Of a stretch of 64,000 nucleotides of DNA, positions 7,812 to 16,800 are shown piece by piece. A model generated the notes under the pieces. The model was not told the origin of the DNA, searched no databases, and saw only the letters and a list, made by a program, of their open reading frames with translations. The translations under genes and the position numbers were made by a program. This stretch comes from Pseudofrankia nepalensis (GTDB lineage Bacteria; Actinomycetota; Actinomycetes; Frankiales; Frankiaceae): the NCBI RefSeq assembly GCF_016786305.1, contig NZ_JADWYV010000005.1; one strand, 5' to 3'. The number at the start of each line of letters is the position of its first letter. Within the stretch, counting starts at the first letter, position 1.

Positions 7812-8741
7812 GTGGCGCTGACACCACAGGATGTGCAGAACAAGGTCTTCAGCCCGACGAGGTTCCGGACCGGCTACAACGAGGACGAGGTCGACACGTT
7901 CCTCGACGAGGTCGAGGCGGAGCTGACCCGGCTGCTCGACGAGAACGCCGACGTGCGTCGCCAGCTTGACGAGGCCCGCCGCGCCGGTGGGGGAGGCCCA
8001 GGCGTCCCCGCCCAGCTGATCGACGAGAACCAGGCGCTGCGCCGGCAGCTCGACGAGGCCCGCCGCGCCGCCGCCCAGGCCCAGGCGGCCGCCCAGCAGG
8101 CCCAGGCCCAGGCCCAGGCGGTCGCCGCGCGTGGCCCGTCCACCTCGCCGGTGCCGATTCCCGGTGGTGCGACGCAGGTCATCCCCGCCGTCGGCTCGCG
8201 CACCCCGGCGCCGACCGCCTCGGGCAGCCCGGCGATCGACCAGGAGATCGAGCAGCGGGTCGCCCGTACCCTGGTGCTCGCCCAGCGGACCGCCGACGAG
8301 GCGCTGCGCGAGGCGCGCGCCGAGTCCGAGCGCGCCCGTCGCGAGGCCCGGCAGGACGCGGACCGCATCCTCGCCGAGGCGCGGGCCCACGTCGCCGAGC
8401 AGCTCGGCGGCCTGGAGGAGGACAAGCGTCGGCTCGAGGGCCAGGTCGAGCAGCTGCGCGCCTTCGAGCGCGAGTACCGTACCCGGCTGCGGGCCTACCT
8501 GGAGATGCAGCTGCGTGACCTCGACGGCATGCCGACCCAGCCGGCCGTCGGCGCGGGTGGCCCGCAGCGGCCCGGCCTGAACCCCGGTACCCAGGGCGGC
8601 CAGCCGCAGCAGGCACCGCAGCCCGCCGCCGTCGGCGTGCCCGCTGGCGCCTACCAGCCCGGCCCGCAGCCGATGGCCGCGCAGAACGGCGGTCGTCCCG
8701 ACCATGACCCGCGCGCCGGCAACGGCATGCAGGAGTTCTGA
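7812..8741 (+). CDS. divIVA: DivIVA/Wag31 polar growth scaffold
   Basis: DivIVA marks curved membrane at cell poles and recruits the cell-wall machinery of apically growing actinobacteria. The N-terminal domain MALTPQDVQNKVFSPTRFR (residues 1-19) and GYNEDEVDTFLDEVEAEL is the membrane-binding signature. Two coiled-coil stretches follow, about residues 30-100 (LDE/ARR repeats, then Gln/Ala repeats) and 135-230, separated by a Pro/Thr linker. The C-terminus is Pro/Gln/Gly-rich and disordered. Length is 309 residues. The GTG at 7812 is preceded by GAGGAGG. It closes the division block. Confidence 0.95.
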   Translation: MALTPQDVQNKVFSPTRFRTGYNEDEVDTFLDEVEAELTRLLDENADVRRQLDEARRAGGGGPGVPAQLIDENQALRRQLDEARRAAAQAQAAAQQAQAQAQAVAARGPSTSPVPIPGGATQVIPAVGSRTPAPTASGSPAIDQEIEQRVARTLVLAQRTADEALREARAESERARREARQDADRILAEARAHVAEQLGGLEEDKRRLEGQVEQLRAFEREYRTRLRAYLEMQLRDLDGMPTQPAVGAGGPQRPGLNPGTQGGQPQQAPQPAAVGVPAGAYQPGPQPMAAQNGGRPDHDPRAGNGMQEF

Positions 8742-8772
8742 GCACCGGCGCGGCAACCAGGAAAGGGTCGGT

Positions 8773-8907
8773 GTGGCGTTGCCCGCCCGACGACCCACCG
8801 ACGGCGCCGTCGTCGCCCGAGTCGTCCGTCGTCCCGCGGTCGCGAGCACCCCACCGGTCTGGCCCCCACCGGTGGGTGAAGCGCGCGGCCGGAGAGGTGG
8901 ACCGTGA
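8773..8907 (+). CDS. Possible 44-residue ORF coupled to the next small gene
   Basis: A GTG at 8773 follows AGGAAAGGG (8759-8767) at a workable distance. The frame runs 44 codons and ends in TGA at 8905-8907, overlapping the next GTG start in the sequence GTGA. The product is rich in Arg, Val and Pro and has no recognisable domain. The ribosome site and the overlap support translation; the composition and short length argue against it. It could simply be leader sequence. Confidence 0.3.
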   Translation: MALPARRPTDGAVVARVVRRPAVASTPPVWPPPVGEARGRRGGP

Positions 8908-9083
8908 TCGTTCTGAGCGGCGCGCTGCTGGCCGCCGCCGCCGTGTTGTTGGCCGTCGGCGCGGCCGGGCCGACGGCCTGTGTGTATGCGTCGCTGGCCG
9001 CGACGCTGCTCGCGGCCGGCCTCCTGCCGCTCGGCGCCGCCCGGCGGGCCGAGCGCGGGCCGCGCGGCGAGACCGGCGCCTGA
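8904..9083 (+). CDS. Small two-helix membrane protein, 59 residues
   Basis: GTG 8904 is preceded by GGAGAGG at 8891-8897. The product has two hydrophobic stretches, about residues 2-22 (VIVLSGALLAAAAVLLAVGA) and 27-46, separated by Gly-Pro, and ends with a charged Arg/Glu tail. That is the profile of a small bitopic or hairpin membrane protein. No family is recognised. Its start overlaps the stop of the preceding 44-codon ORF by GTGA. Location directly after divIVA suggests a possible link to polar growth or division, but that is inference. Confidence 0.5.
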   Translation: MIVLSGALLAAAAVLLAVGAAGPTACVYASLAATLLAAGLLPLGAARRAERGPRGETGA

Positions 9084-9164
9084 GCAGCCCGCGGACCGCT
9101 CCGGCCTGGTCGGCGCGGGCCGTGTCAGACGCTGGCGCGTCGACCAGGAGCCAACGGGGATGGC

Positions 9165-10160
9165 CTAGGGCTGGTCCGGCCTGACGGGGATGAACCTCGC
9201 CGCGTGCTCGTAGGTTCCCGGCGGGGCGACGTCGACCACGCGCACCGTGGGGTCATGCCGCAGCTCGACGAGCCTTCCGGCCGGCGCCCGGACGACCGCG
9301 GCGAACAGGCAGGCACAGTAGCCGCGCAGCGCGTCCGCCTCGGCGCGCGAGCTCGCCTGGGTGGCGGCGTCCACGGCGCTCACGGCCCGGGCGGCCGCCG
9401 CCGTCGCCCGCGCGTCGAACGCGGTCTTCACGTCCTCCGGGTCATGGATCGACGCCTGGTACACCTCGCCGCTCCCCGGCACCGCGAAGAACACCTGCGT
9501 GACACGGTACAGGCGCAGCATCGAGTACAGGTCCAGCGGCTCCCGGTACCCGGTCAGGCTCACCACCGCGAGCAGGTCCGCCGTCGGGGCGTCGGCGGCC
9601 AGACCGGTCAGCGTGAGGTCGGCCGCGGCGAGGTAGTCCGCGGTCGCGCCGTCCTGGCCAGGGCCGATGGTGACGAGAGGCAGCTCACCGCCAGCGCCCG
9701 TCTCCGGCGCGCCGCCGCCCGGGGCCAGGCCGGCTGGGGGGTCGGCGGGCGGGTGGTCGCGGCGAGGGTGCCCGTCGAGCCCGGGCAACATCGCGGCCGT
9801 GGCGCTCAGCATGATCATCGCGACCAGGCCGAGGACCGCGATCCGGGCGCCGCGCTCCAGTACCGCCCGGCCGGTCGATGGCGCCCCCGCGGGGTTGGAC
9901 GCCTCCGACGCCTCGCCGCCGCCGGCGGCGGCCGCGGGGGCCGAAATCAGCCGGGTGCGCAGCGCGAGGCGCAGCAGGTGGGCCGTGACCACCCGGCTCG
10001 CGGCCGCGGCGGCGCCGACGACCACCTCCAGCCCTTGGCCCGCCACCGGTACGGCGACGTCGTCGAGCCGGTCGAGCACCGGCCCTGCCCGGCCCGCGGC
10101 TCGCCTCACCGCGTCCGCGGCACCCCGCCGCGCGGCGCCGGGAGGCGTCGGCGGGCTCAC
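9165..10160 (-). CDS. Single-pass membrane protein of unknown function
   Basis: A 331-residue protein with no family I recognise. The first 95 residues are Ala/Arg-rich and probably cytoplasmic. A single transmembrane segment (IAVLGLVAMIMLSATAAMLP) follows at about residues 111-130, then a Pro/Gly-rich spacer. An extracytoplasmic domain ends near the C-terminus with RGYCACLFAAVV and ELRHDPTVRVVDVAP. GTG 10160 overlaps the TGA of rluD, read on the minus strand as GTGA, so it is translated downstream of rluD in the same operon. A longer frame to 10277 would overlap rluD by over 100 bases and was rejected. Confidence 0.6.
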   Translation of the reverse strand: MSPPTPPGAARRGAADAVRRAAGRAGPVLDRLDDVAVPVAGQGLEVVVGAAAAASRVVTAHLLRLALRTRLISAPAAAAGGGEASEASNPAGAPSTGRAVLERGARIAVLGLVAMIMLSATAAMLPGLDGHPRRDHPPADPPAGLAPGGGAPETGAGGELPLVTIGPGQDGATADYLAAADLTLTGLAADAPTADLLAVVSLTGYREPLDLYSMLRLYRVTQVFFAVPGSGEVYQASIHDPEDVKTAFDARATAAAARAVSAVDAATQASSRAEADALRGYCACLFAAVVRAPAGRLVELRHDPTVRVVDVAPPGTYEHAARFIPVRPDQP

Positions 10161-11107
10161 GACATCGTCCGCAGCCGCTCCAGCGCCTCGGCGAGATCCG
10201 GCGGGTCGGGGCTCGTGAACGTCACCGGCCGCCCGTCCGCGGGGTGCTCGAACGAGAGCTGGTAGGCGTGCAGCCACTGCCGGCGCAGGCCGAGCCGTTC
10301 GGCGAGCGTGGGGTCGGCGCCGTAGGCCAGGTCGCCCACGCAGGGATGGCGCAGTGCCGCCATGTGTACCCGGATCTGATGGGTCCGACCGGTCTCCAGC
10401 CCGATGACGAGCAGGGAGGCCGCCCGGAACGCCTCGTCGAGGTCGTAGTGGGTGACACTCGGCTTGCCGCCGGCGACGACGGCGAACAGCCCGGGTTTGC
10501 GCGGGTGCCGGTCGATCGGGGCGTCGACGGTGCCGCGCAGCGGGTCCGGGTGGCCCTGCACCACCGCGCGGTAGCGCTTGTCGACCGAGCGCTCCCGAAA
10601 CGCCCGCTTGAGTGCGGCATACGCCGACTCGCTCTTCGCGACCACCATGACGCCGGTGGTGCCGACGTCAAGGCGGTGCACGACTCCCTGGCGCTCAGCG
10701 GCGCCGGAGGTGGCGATCCGGTAGCCGGCGGCGGCCAGCGCGCCGATCACGGTCGGGCCCGTGTAGCCGGGCGCCGGATGCGCGGCGACCCCGACCGGTT
10801 TGTCGACTACGACGATGTCGTCGTCGTCATGCAGGATTGTCAGCCCCGTGACCGGGGTGGGGGCCACGTCGGTGGCCGGGCGCGGCGGCGCGGGCAGCTC
10901 GACATCCAGCCAGGCGCCGCCGCGGACCCGGTCCGAGCGGTCGGGAACCCGGCCGTCGACGCTGACCTGGCCCTCGTCGACCAGCGCGGCGGCGGTGGTC
11001 CGGGACAGCCCGAACATCCGGGCGAGCGCGGCGTCGAGGCGCAGGCCGTCGAGCCCGTCCGGCACCGGCAGGGAGCGGCGCTCGCCGTGGGTCGTCACGG
11101 GTGTCAT
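10157..11107 (-). CDS. rluD: RluD-type 23S rRNA pseudouridine synthase
   Basis: RluA/RluD-family enzymes isomerise uridines to pseudouridine in large-subunit rRNA. An S4 RNA-binding domain covers about residues 20-75 (LDAALARMFGLSRTTAAALV). The catalytic core has VVHRLDVGTTGVMVVAKS with the essential Asp, then ETGRTHQIRVHMA and the C-terminal LHAYQLSFEHP. Length is 316 residues, as usual. ATG 11107 overlaps the lspA stop by four bases (ATGA), so lspA and rluD are translationally coupled. The lspA-rluD pair is common across actinobacteria. The exact rRNA position modified cannot be read from sequence. Confidence 0.92.
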   Translation of the reverse strand: MTPVTTHGERRSLPVPDGLDGLRLDAALARMFGLSRTTAAALVDEGQVSVDGRVPDRSDRVRGGAWLDVELPAPPRPATDVAPTPVTGLTILHDDDDIVVVDKPVGVAAHPAPGYTGPTVIGALAAAGYRIATSGAAERQGVVHRLDVGTTGVMVVAKSESAYAALKRAFRERSVDKRYRAVVQGHPDPLRGTVDAPIDRHPRKPGLFAVVAGGKPSVTHYDLDEAFRAASLLVIGLETGRTHQIRVHMAALRHPCVGDLAYGADPTLAERLGLRRQWLHAYQLSFEHPADGRPVTFTSPDPPDLAEALERLRTMS

Positions 11108-11943
11108 TCCCGCGCCGCCGGCCCGGCCGAGGTCTCCGACGGCGCTGTCACCTCGGCCTTCTCGGTCAGGCCGGACTTCTCGCCCGCCCCGGCCCTGCCG
11201 GGGGAGTCCTGGCTGGTGAGCCGCTGACCGTCGAGGCCGACGCCGAGCGCCGAAAGGATGACGGCGAGGACGGCGGCGACGACGATCGCGGAGTCGGCGA
11301 CGTTGAAGATCGGCCAGTGGTGCAGGTGGACCCAGTCGACCACGTGACCGCGCAGCGGCCCGGGGGACCGCAGCAGCCGGTCGACCAGGTTCCCGGTGGC
11401 CCCGCCGACTATCGCGCCGAGCACGACCGCCCAGCCGCTGGAGGCGAGCTTGCGCGCCGTGCGGACGATCACAGCCACCACGATGCACGCGATGACGGTG
11501 AACACGACCGTGGCGCCGCCGCCGATGCTGAACGCGGCGCCGGAGTTACGGATGAGCCGCAGGTCGAGCACCCCGGGGATCAGCGTGACCGGGGCATGGC
11601 CGGAGAGCTTCTCCACCACGATGATCTTCGTGATGATGTCGAGCAGAAGCACTCCGAGGCTGGTCGCGAGGAGCAGGTGGACCGGCCGCCGTGACAGCGG
11701 CCCACGGGGGGCGGTCCCTCCGCCCCGGTCCTCCCCGTCCTTGCCCGGCCGGGTGACCCCGCCGGCCGCCCCGTCCGTCCGCGTCGCCGCGTCCGGTCCG
11801 GTGTGCGGGCCAGTGGCCTTCCCAGCCGCCAGTTCGGGCTCCTTCCCCCACTCCAGGTACGCGCGGGTGGACCGGTCCTCCGGCCCTTCCCCGCGCGCCT
11901 GGCGTCCAGGCAGGTCGCCCTCGCTGGTCGGTGCTTCTCCCAC
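11104..11943 (-). CDS. lspA: LspA, prolipoprotein signal peptidase II
   Basis: LspA is a membrane aspartyl protease that removes signal peptides from diacylated prolipoproteins. Four hydrophobic segments run from about residue 88 to 235. The two catalytic aspartates lie in GNLVDRLLR and FNVADSAIVV; RNSGAAFSIG is also a family block. The protein is long (279 residues) because of an 85-residue charged N-terminal extension and a 35-residue C-terminal tail, both apparently disordered. A start closer to the core is possible but no internal site stands out. The stop overlaps the rluD start. Confidence 0.93.
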   Translation of the reverse strand: MGEAPTSEGDLPGRQARGEGPEDRSTRAYLEWGKEPELAAGKATGPHTGPDAATRTDGAAGGVTRPGKDGEDRGGGTAPRGPLSRRPVHLLLATSLGVLLLDIITKIIVVEKLSGHAPVTLIPGVLDLRLIRNSGAAFSIGGGATVVFTVIACIVVAVIVRTARKLASSGWAVVLGAIVGGATGNLVDRLLRSPGPLRGHVVDWVHLHHWPIFNVADSAIVVAAVLAVILSALGVGLDGQRLTSQDSPGRAGAGEKSGLTEKAEVTAPSETSAGPAARE

Positions 11944-12070
11944 GCACCAACTCTACGGGCGCCCGTGCCCGGGCTCGCCGCCGCCCGTGGGGTTGCTCAC
12001 CGGCACCGCGGGCGCGGCGACCGTCGGTCGCCGGCCGGTCGCCGGGGGCTCGCGGCCGGCGCGGGCCGGG

Positions 12071-13252
12071 TCAGCCCGGCAGCGCGGCCGTCTCGCTCAG
12101 GTCAGGCTGCTCCAGCACCAACCGGTAGGCCTGCAGCTGGCCGGTCACGAACCCCGCGGTCGATCCCCACAGGAAGGCCCGGAACTTCAGGTAGAGCTCC
12201 GTTCCCCAGCGTTCGGTGACCTGCTCGCGGGCCGCCTCGAGGCGCAGGGCCCAGGCCCTGCAGGTCAGAAGGTAGTTGCGGGTGTCCTCGATGACGGTCC
12301 GCACCCGGAACGGCGACCGCGCGACGCAGGCGAGGTAGTCGTGCAGCACCAGCGGTGTGGACCGGCCGGGGTAGATGTGCCGGCTCATGAAGCTGGACAG
12401 GTGGTGCTTGCGGCGCATCGCGACCGCGTCGAGGTAGACCAGGCCGCCGGGACGGACCAGTGCCGCGTACTTGCGCAGCGTCGTCTGGTAGTCGGGCAGG
12501 TGCTCGGTGACTCCCATGTTCACCAGCGCGTCGTACTTCTCGCCGTCGCCCTCGTAGGCGAACAGGTGCTGGCGCACGACGGTGGCGTCGTAGCCGCGCT
12601 CCTTGGCGAGGTCGTTCATGAACGTCTCGGACGCCCGCGACAGCGTGAGTGATGTCACTCGCGCGCCCTGCTCGGAGCCGTACTGCAGGAACGCCCCCCA
12701 GCCGCCGCCGACCTCGAGCACCCGGGCGCCCGGCTTCAGCTCGAGCGAGTCGTAGGCGTAACGCATCTTGTTGGCCATGGCGGTCTCGAGCGGCTCGTTG
12801 CCGGTCGTGAAGACCCCGTGGGTGTAGCAACGGAAGTCGCGGTCGAGGAACGTGCGGAAGAAGTCGGCGTCCTCGTCGTAGTGCGCGGCGATCGCCTCGT
12901 CGTCCTTCTGGCGCTGGCCGCGTCCGCCGAGTGCCAGCGGCGCGAACCGGCGGATCCAGACGATCGGGTGGAAGTCGGAGAAGACCTTGCGCGAGGCGAA
13001 GGCGGTCACCATGTCGCCCTGAATGTCGAGTGCCCCGGCGATGAACGCGTCACCCACCTGGAACAGGTCCATCGAGGACAGCGCCCGGTCCCCGGCGCTG
13101 GATCGGCTTTCCAGCCAGAACCGGGGCTCACCGTCCCCGACCTGGAAGGAGTAGCCGTCGGACATGCGGACCCCGAACGGCGTCCGCATCGACTTCTTCT
13201 GGCACGCCCGTCGCAGCTTCCCGGTAAAACGGTCCCAGGTCGACGCGCTCAT
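12071..13252 (-). CDS. Cyclopropane-fatty-acyl-phospholipid synthase-like methyltransferase
   Basis: An SAM-dependent methyltransferase of the CFA synthase/mycolic acid cyclopropane synthase superfamily. The N-terminal 130 residues resemble the acyl-binding cap domain. The Rossmann core has LEVGGGWGAFLQYG (about residues 175-188), where most CFA synthases have a GCGWG version. HYDEDADFFRTFLD and NMGVTEHLPDY match the family pattern. Lipid modification of membrane acyl chains is likely but the substrate is unknown. ATG 13252 was chosen over 13258 because it begins MSASTWDRF without a redundant Met-Thr. It lies 127 bp upstream of lspA on the same strand. Confidence 0.75.
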   Translation of the reverse strand: MSASTWDRFTGKLRRACQKKSMRTPFGVRMSDGYSFQVGDGEPRFWLESRSSAGDRALSSMDLFQVGDAFIAGALDIQGDMVTAFASRKVFSDFHPIVWIRRFAPLALGGRGQRQKDDEAIAAHYDEDADFFRTFLDRDFRCYTHGVFTTGNEPLETAMANKMRYAYDSLELKPGARVLEVGGGWGAFLQYGSEQGARVTSLTLSRASETFMNDLAKERGYDATVVRQHLFAYEGDGEKYDALVNMGVTEHLPDYQTTLRKYAALVRPGGLVYLDAVAMRRKHHLSSFMSRHIYPGRSTPLVLHDYLACVARSPFRVRTVIEDTRNYLLTCRAWALRLEAAREQVTERWGTELYLKFRAFLWGSTAGFVTGQLQAYRLVLEQPDLSETAALPG

Positions 13253-13629
13253 CGTCACCCGTCCTCAGCATCCTCCGGGGGGCCCGGAAATAGCCGACTT
13301 TTCGCGAGTATGACCGGAGCGTGCCGCCGATGGGAACACTGGCGTGACCAGCGCGGGAACCCTGGAAGGCCATTCCGCGCGGCTTCCTGCCCGGCTCCAG
13401 CAGGACACCGGCCGGTTCCGGTGGGACACCGAGCCAGCGGCGACCGGCCCGATTCGCCACGCACGGTCCGGACCCCGGACGCCTGCTTCGTCCTGGTGCG
13501 ATCATGCCTCCGTCCCCCCGCGCCCCGACGAAAATCGGTGGCCAGATCCGCTACGCTGAGACACAGCAAGCCAGCGGCAAGGCGTCGACGGGGACGAGTA
13601 GCGACGAGTGCGGCCGAAGCGAGCCGGGG
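13253..13629. other. Divergent region ahead of the ileS leader
   Basis: About 375 bases lie between the methyltransferase start and the ileS T-box. No gene is supported on either strand. A TACGCT hexamer at 13552-13557 could be the -10 element for the ileS leader transcript, with transcription starting near 13564. A convincing -35 is not visible. No other repeat or palindrome stands out. Confidence 0.4.
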
Positions 13630-13857
13630 GTGGTGTGAGCCCGGTGGCCAGCGCGTCGTGAAGATCACCCCCGAGTCGTCGGGAGAACGCGCCTCAGGCA
13701 GCGGAAGGTCTGAGGCGTCAGTAGATCCGGCAGCCCTGGCATGAACGAGCGGCCGTCGCCGGCCGGGAGAGCTGGCGGCGCGCAAGGAGGGTGGTACCGC
13801 GGTGCCCCCACCGCCGGGCCGGTCACGGCCTGGGAGCGGTGTGGGTGTCGTCCCTCC
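13630..13857 (+). promoter_or_regulatory. T-box riboswitch controlling ileS
   Basis: The T-box motif AAGGAGGGTGGTACCGCGG is at 13784-13802. Its TGGT bulge would pair with the ACCA end of uncharged tRNA-Ile. An isoleucine specifier codon ATC lies at 13664-13666 in GAAGATCACC. GCCTCAG (13691-13697) and CTGAGGC (13710-13716) form a perfect stem III. CCCTCC (13852-13857) is fully complementary to GGAGGG (13786-13791), giving the competing structure. No U-tract follows, so control of translation initiation, usual for actinobacterial ileS T-boxes, is more likely than termination. Uncharged tRNA-Ile should raise IleS. Confidence 0.9.
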
Positions 13858-13869
13858 GCCGGAACAGCC

Positions 13870-16800
13870 ATGTCCGACGGAGACCGGGACCCAGACGAGA
13901 TGACCACCCCCAGCACCTCAACCAGCACCGCGACAGCCGCCGGCACCGCGACAGCCGCCGGCACCACGACGGGCGCCGGGCGCCCCGCGGCCTTCGCGCC
14001 GCTGCCGGCGAAGGTCGACCTGCCCGCGTTCGAGCGGGAGACGCTCGACCGCTGGCGTGACACCAAGGTCTTCGAGCGCTCGCTGCGGGCGAGCGCCGAC
14101 GCGCCGCTCTGGGTCTTCTACGAGGGCCCGCCGACCGCCAACGGCAAGCCGGGCGCGCACCACGTCGAGGCGCGGGTCTTCAAGGACGTCTTCCCGCGCT
14201 ACCGGACGATGAAGGGCTACCACGTGCCTCGCCGGGCGGGCTGGGACTGCCATGGCCTGCCGGTCGAGCTGGCCGTCGAGAAGGAACTCGGCTTCACCAG
14301 CAAGAGCGACATCGAGAAGTTCGGGATCGCCGAGTTCAACGCTCGCTGCCGCGAGTCGGTGCTGCGCCACGTCGCCGACTTCTCCGCGATGACCGAGCGG
14401 ATGGGCTACTGGGTCGACCTCGACGGCGCCTACCGCACGATGGACACCCCGTACATCGAGTCGGTGTGGTGGTCGCTTCAGCAGATCTTCGCCAAGGGCC
14501 TGCTCGTCGAGGACTTCCGGGTCACCCCGTACTGCCCGCGCGACGAGACGCCGCTGTCCGACCACGAGGTCTCCCAGGGCTACAAGGACGTCGCCGACCC
14601 GTCGGTCTACGTCCGCTTCCCGGTAGTCCCCGGTACCGGTCCGGAAGGCTTTTTCACCCCGGAACGGGACGCCAAACTGCTCGTCTGGACGACCACGCCC
14701 TGGACGCTGGTCTCCAACACGGCCGTCGCGGCCCACCCGGACGTCACCTACGTCCTCGCCCGCACGGCCGCCGGCGAGCACCTCGTCGTCGCCGAGCCGC
14801 TGCTCGCGGCGGCCCTCGGTGACGCCGCCGAGGACGCCGAGGTCGTCGACCGGCTGACCGGCGCCCAGCTCGCCGGCACCCGCTACCACCGCCCGTTCGA
14901 GCTGCTCGACGCCGCCCGCTTCGCCCCGGGCGCCGACGGCGTCACCGGCCGGCTCGCCGCCGGCGCCGCGCCGGCCGCCCCGCACTCGGTCGTGCTCGCC
15001 GGCTACGTCACCACCACCGACGGCACCGGCCTGGTCCACCAGTCCCCGGCGTTCGGCGCCGAGGACCTCGCCGTCTGCCGGTCGAACGGCCTGCCGGTCG
15101 TCAACCCGGTCGGCCGCGACGGCCGCTTCCTGCCCGAGGTGCCGCTCGTCGGCGGGATGTTCTTCAAGGAGGCCGACGAGCCCCTCTCCGCCGACCTGCG
15201 GGCGCGCGGGCTGCTCTGGCGCGGCACCAGCTACGTGCACAGCTACCCGCACTGCTGGCGCTGCCACACGCCGCTGATCTACTACCCGCTGCCCAGCTGG
15301 TACATCCGCACCACGGCGGTCCGCGACCGGCTCGTCGAGGAGAACGAGAAGACCGACTGGCACCCTGACCGGATCAAGCACGGCCGCTACGGCGAGTGGC
15401 TGCGTAACAACGTCGACTGGGCGCTGTCGCGCAACCGCTACTGGGGCACCCCGCTGCCGGTCTGGCGCTGCGAGAACGACCCGGCGCACCTGACCTGCGT
15501 CGGGTCGCTGGCCGAGCTGTCCGCCCTGACCGGCCGGGACCTGGCCGCCCTCGACCCGCACCGGCCGTTCGTCGACGAGGTGACGCTGCCCTGCCGCGCC
15601 GAGGGCTGCGGCGGCACCGCGCGCCGCGTGCCCGAGGTGATCGACGTCTGGTACGACAGCGGCGCGATGCCGTTCGCCCAGTGGGGCGCGCCGCACCGCA
15701 ACCAGGACGAGTTCGAGCAGCACTACCCGGCGCAGTACATCTGCGAGGCGATCGACCAGACCCGCGGCTGGTTCTACACGCTCATGGCCGTCGGGACGCT
15801 CGTCTTCGACCAGTCGAGCTACGAGACGGTGCTCTGCCTCGGCCTGCTGCTCGACGCAGAGGGCCGCAAGATGTCCAAGCACCTCGGCAACATCCTCGAC
15901 CCGTTCGCCCTGTTCGAGCAGCACGGCGCGGACGCGGTGCGCTGGCTGATGCTCGCCGGCGGCTCGCCCTGGTCGGACCGCCGGGTCGGCCACGAGGGGA
16001 TCGAGGACATCGTCCGCAAGGTCCTGCTGACCTACTGGAACACCGCCTCGTTCTTCGCCCTCTACGCGTCGGCCGCCGGCTGGGACCCCGCGGCCGCGCC
16101 CGGCCGGGACCCGCGCGCGCGGCCGGTGCTCGACCGCTGGGCGCTCTCCGAGCTCGCGGCGACGGTGCGCGAGGTCGACGAGGCGCTGGAGAGCTTCGAC
16201 TCGCTGCGCGCCGGCCGGCGGCTGTCCCGGTTCATCGACGACCTGTCCAACTGGTATGTCCGCCGCTCGCGGCGCCGCTTCTGGGACGGCGACCCGGACG
16301 CGCTGGACACGCTGTACCGCTGCCTGGACGGCGTGACGCGGGCGATGGCTCCGCTCGCCCCGTTCCTCACCGACTGGCTGTGGGCGCGGCTGTTCGCCGC
16401 GGCCCCCGGCGCGCCGGACTCGGTGCACCTGGCGGGCTGGCCCGAGACGCCAGCAGGGTGGGCCGACGAGACGCTGTCCGAGCAGATGGACCTGGTCCGC
16501 CGGATCGTGGAACTGGGCCGCGCCGCCCGGGCCGCGAGCTCCGTACGCACCCGCCAGCCGCTGCCCCGGGCCGTCGTCGGCGGGGCCGCGTTCGAGGCGC
16601 TGCCCGCCGAGCTGCGCGCCCAGATCGCCGACGAGCTCAACGTCACCGCGGTCGAGGGCGCGACCGCCGACGTCGTCGACGTCACCGTCAAGCCGAACTT
16701 CCGGGCGCTGGGCCGCCGCTTCGGCAAGCGCACGCCGGTCGTCGCCGCCGCCGTCGCCTCGGCCGGGCTCCCGGTCGACGGGACGCTGACGGTGGACGTC

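Noticed and set aside
13741..13869. Longer ileS start at ATG 13741
   Set aside because: It lies inside the T-box leader, before the T-box motif itself, and the added residues match nothing in IleS.
14127..14175. Defective HIGH motif in IleS
   Set aside because: The form PPTANGKPGAHH is the normal variant in actinobacterial and eukaryote-like IleS.
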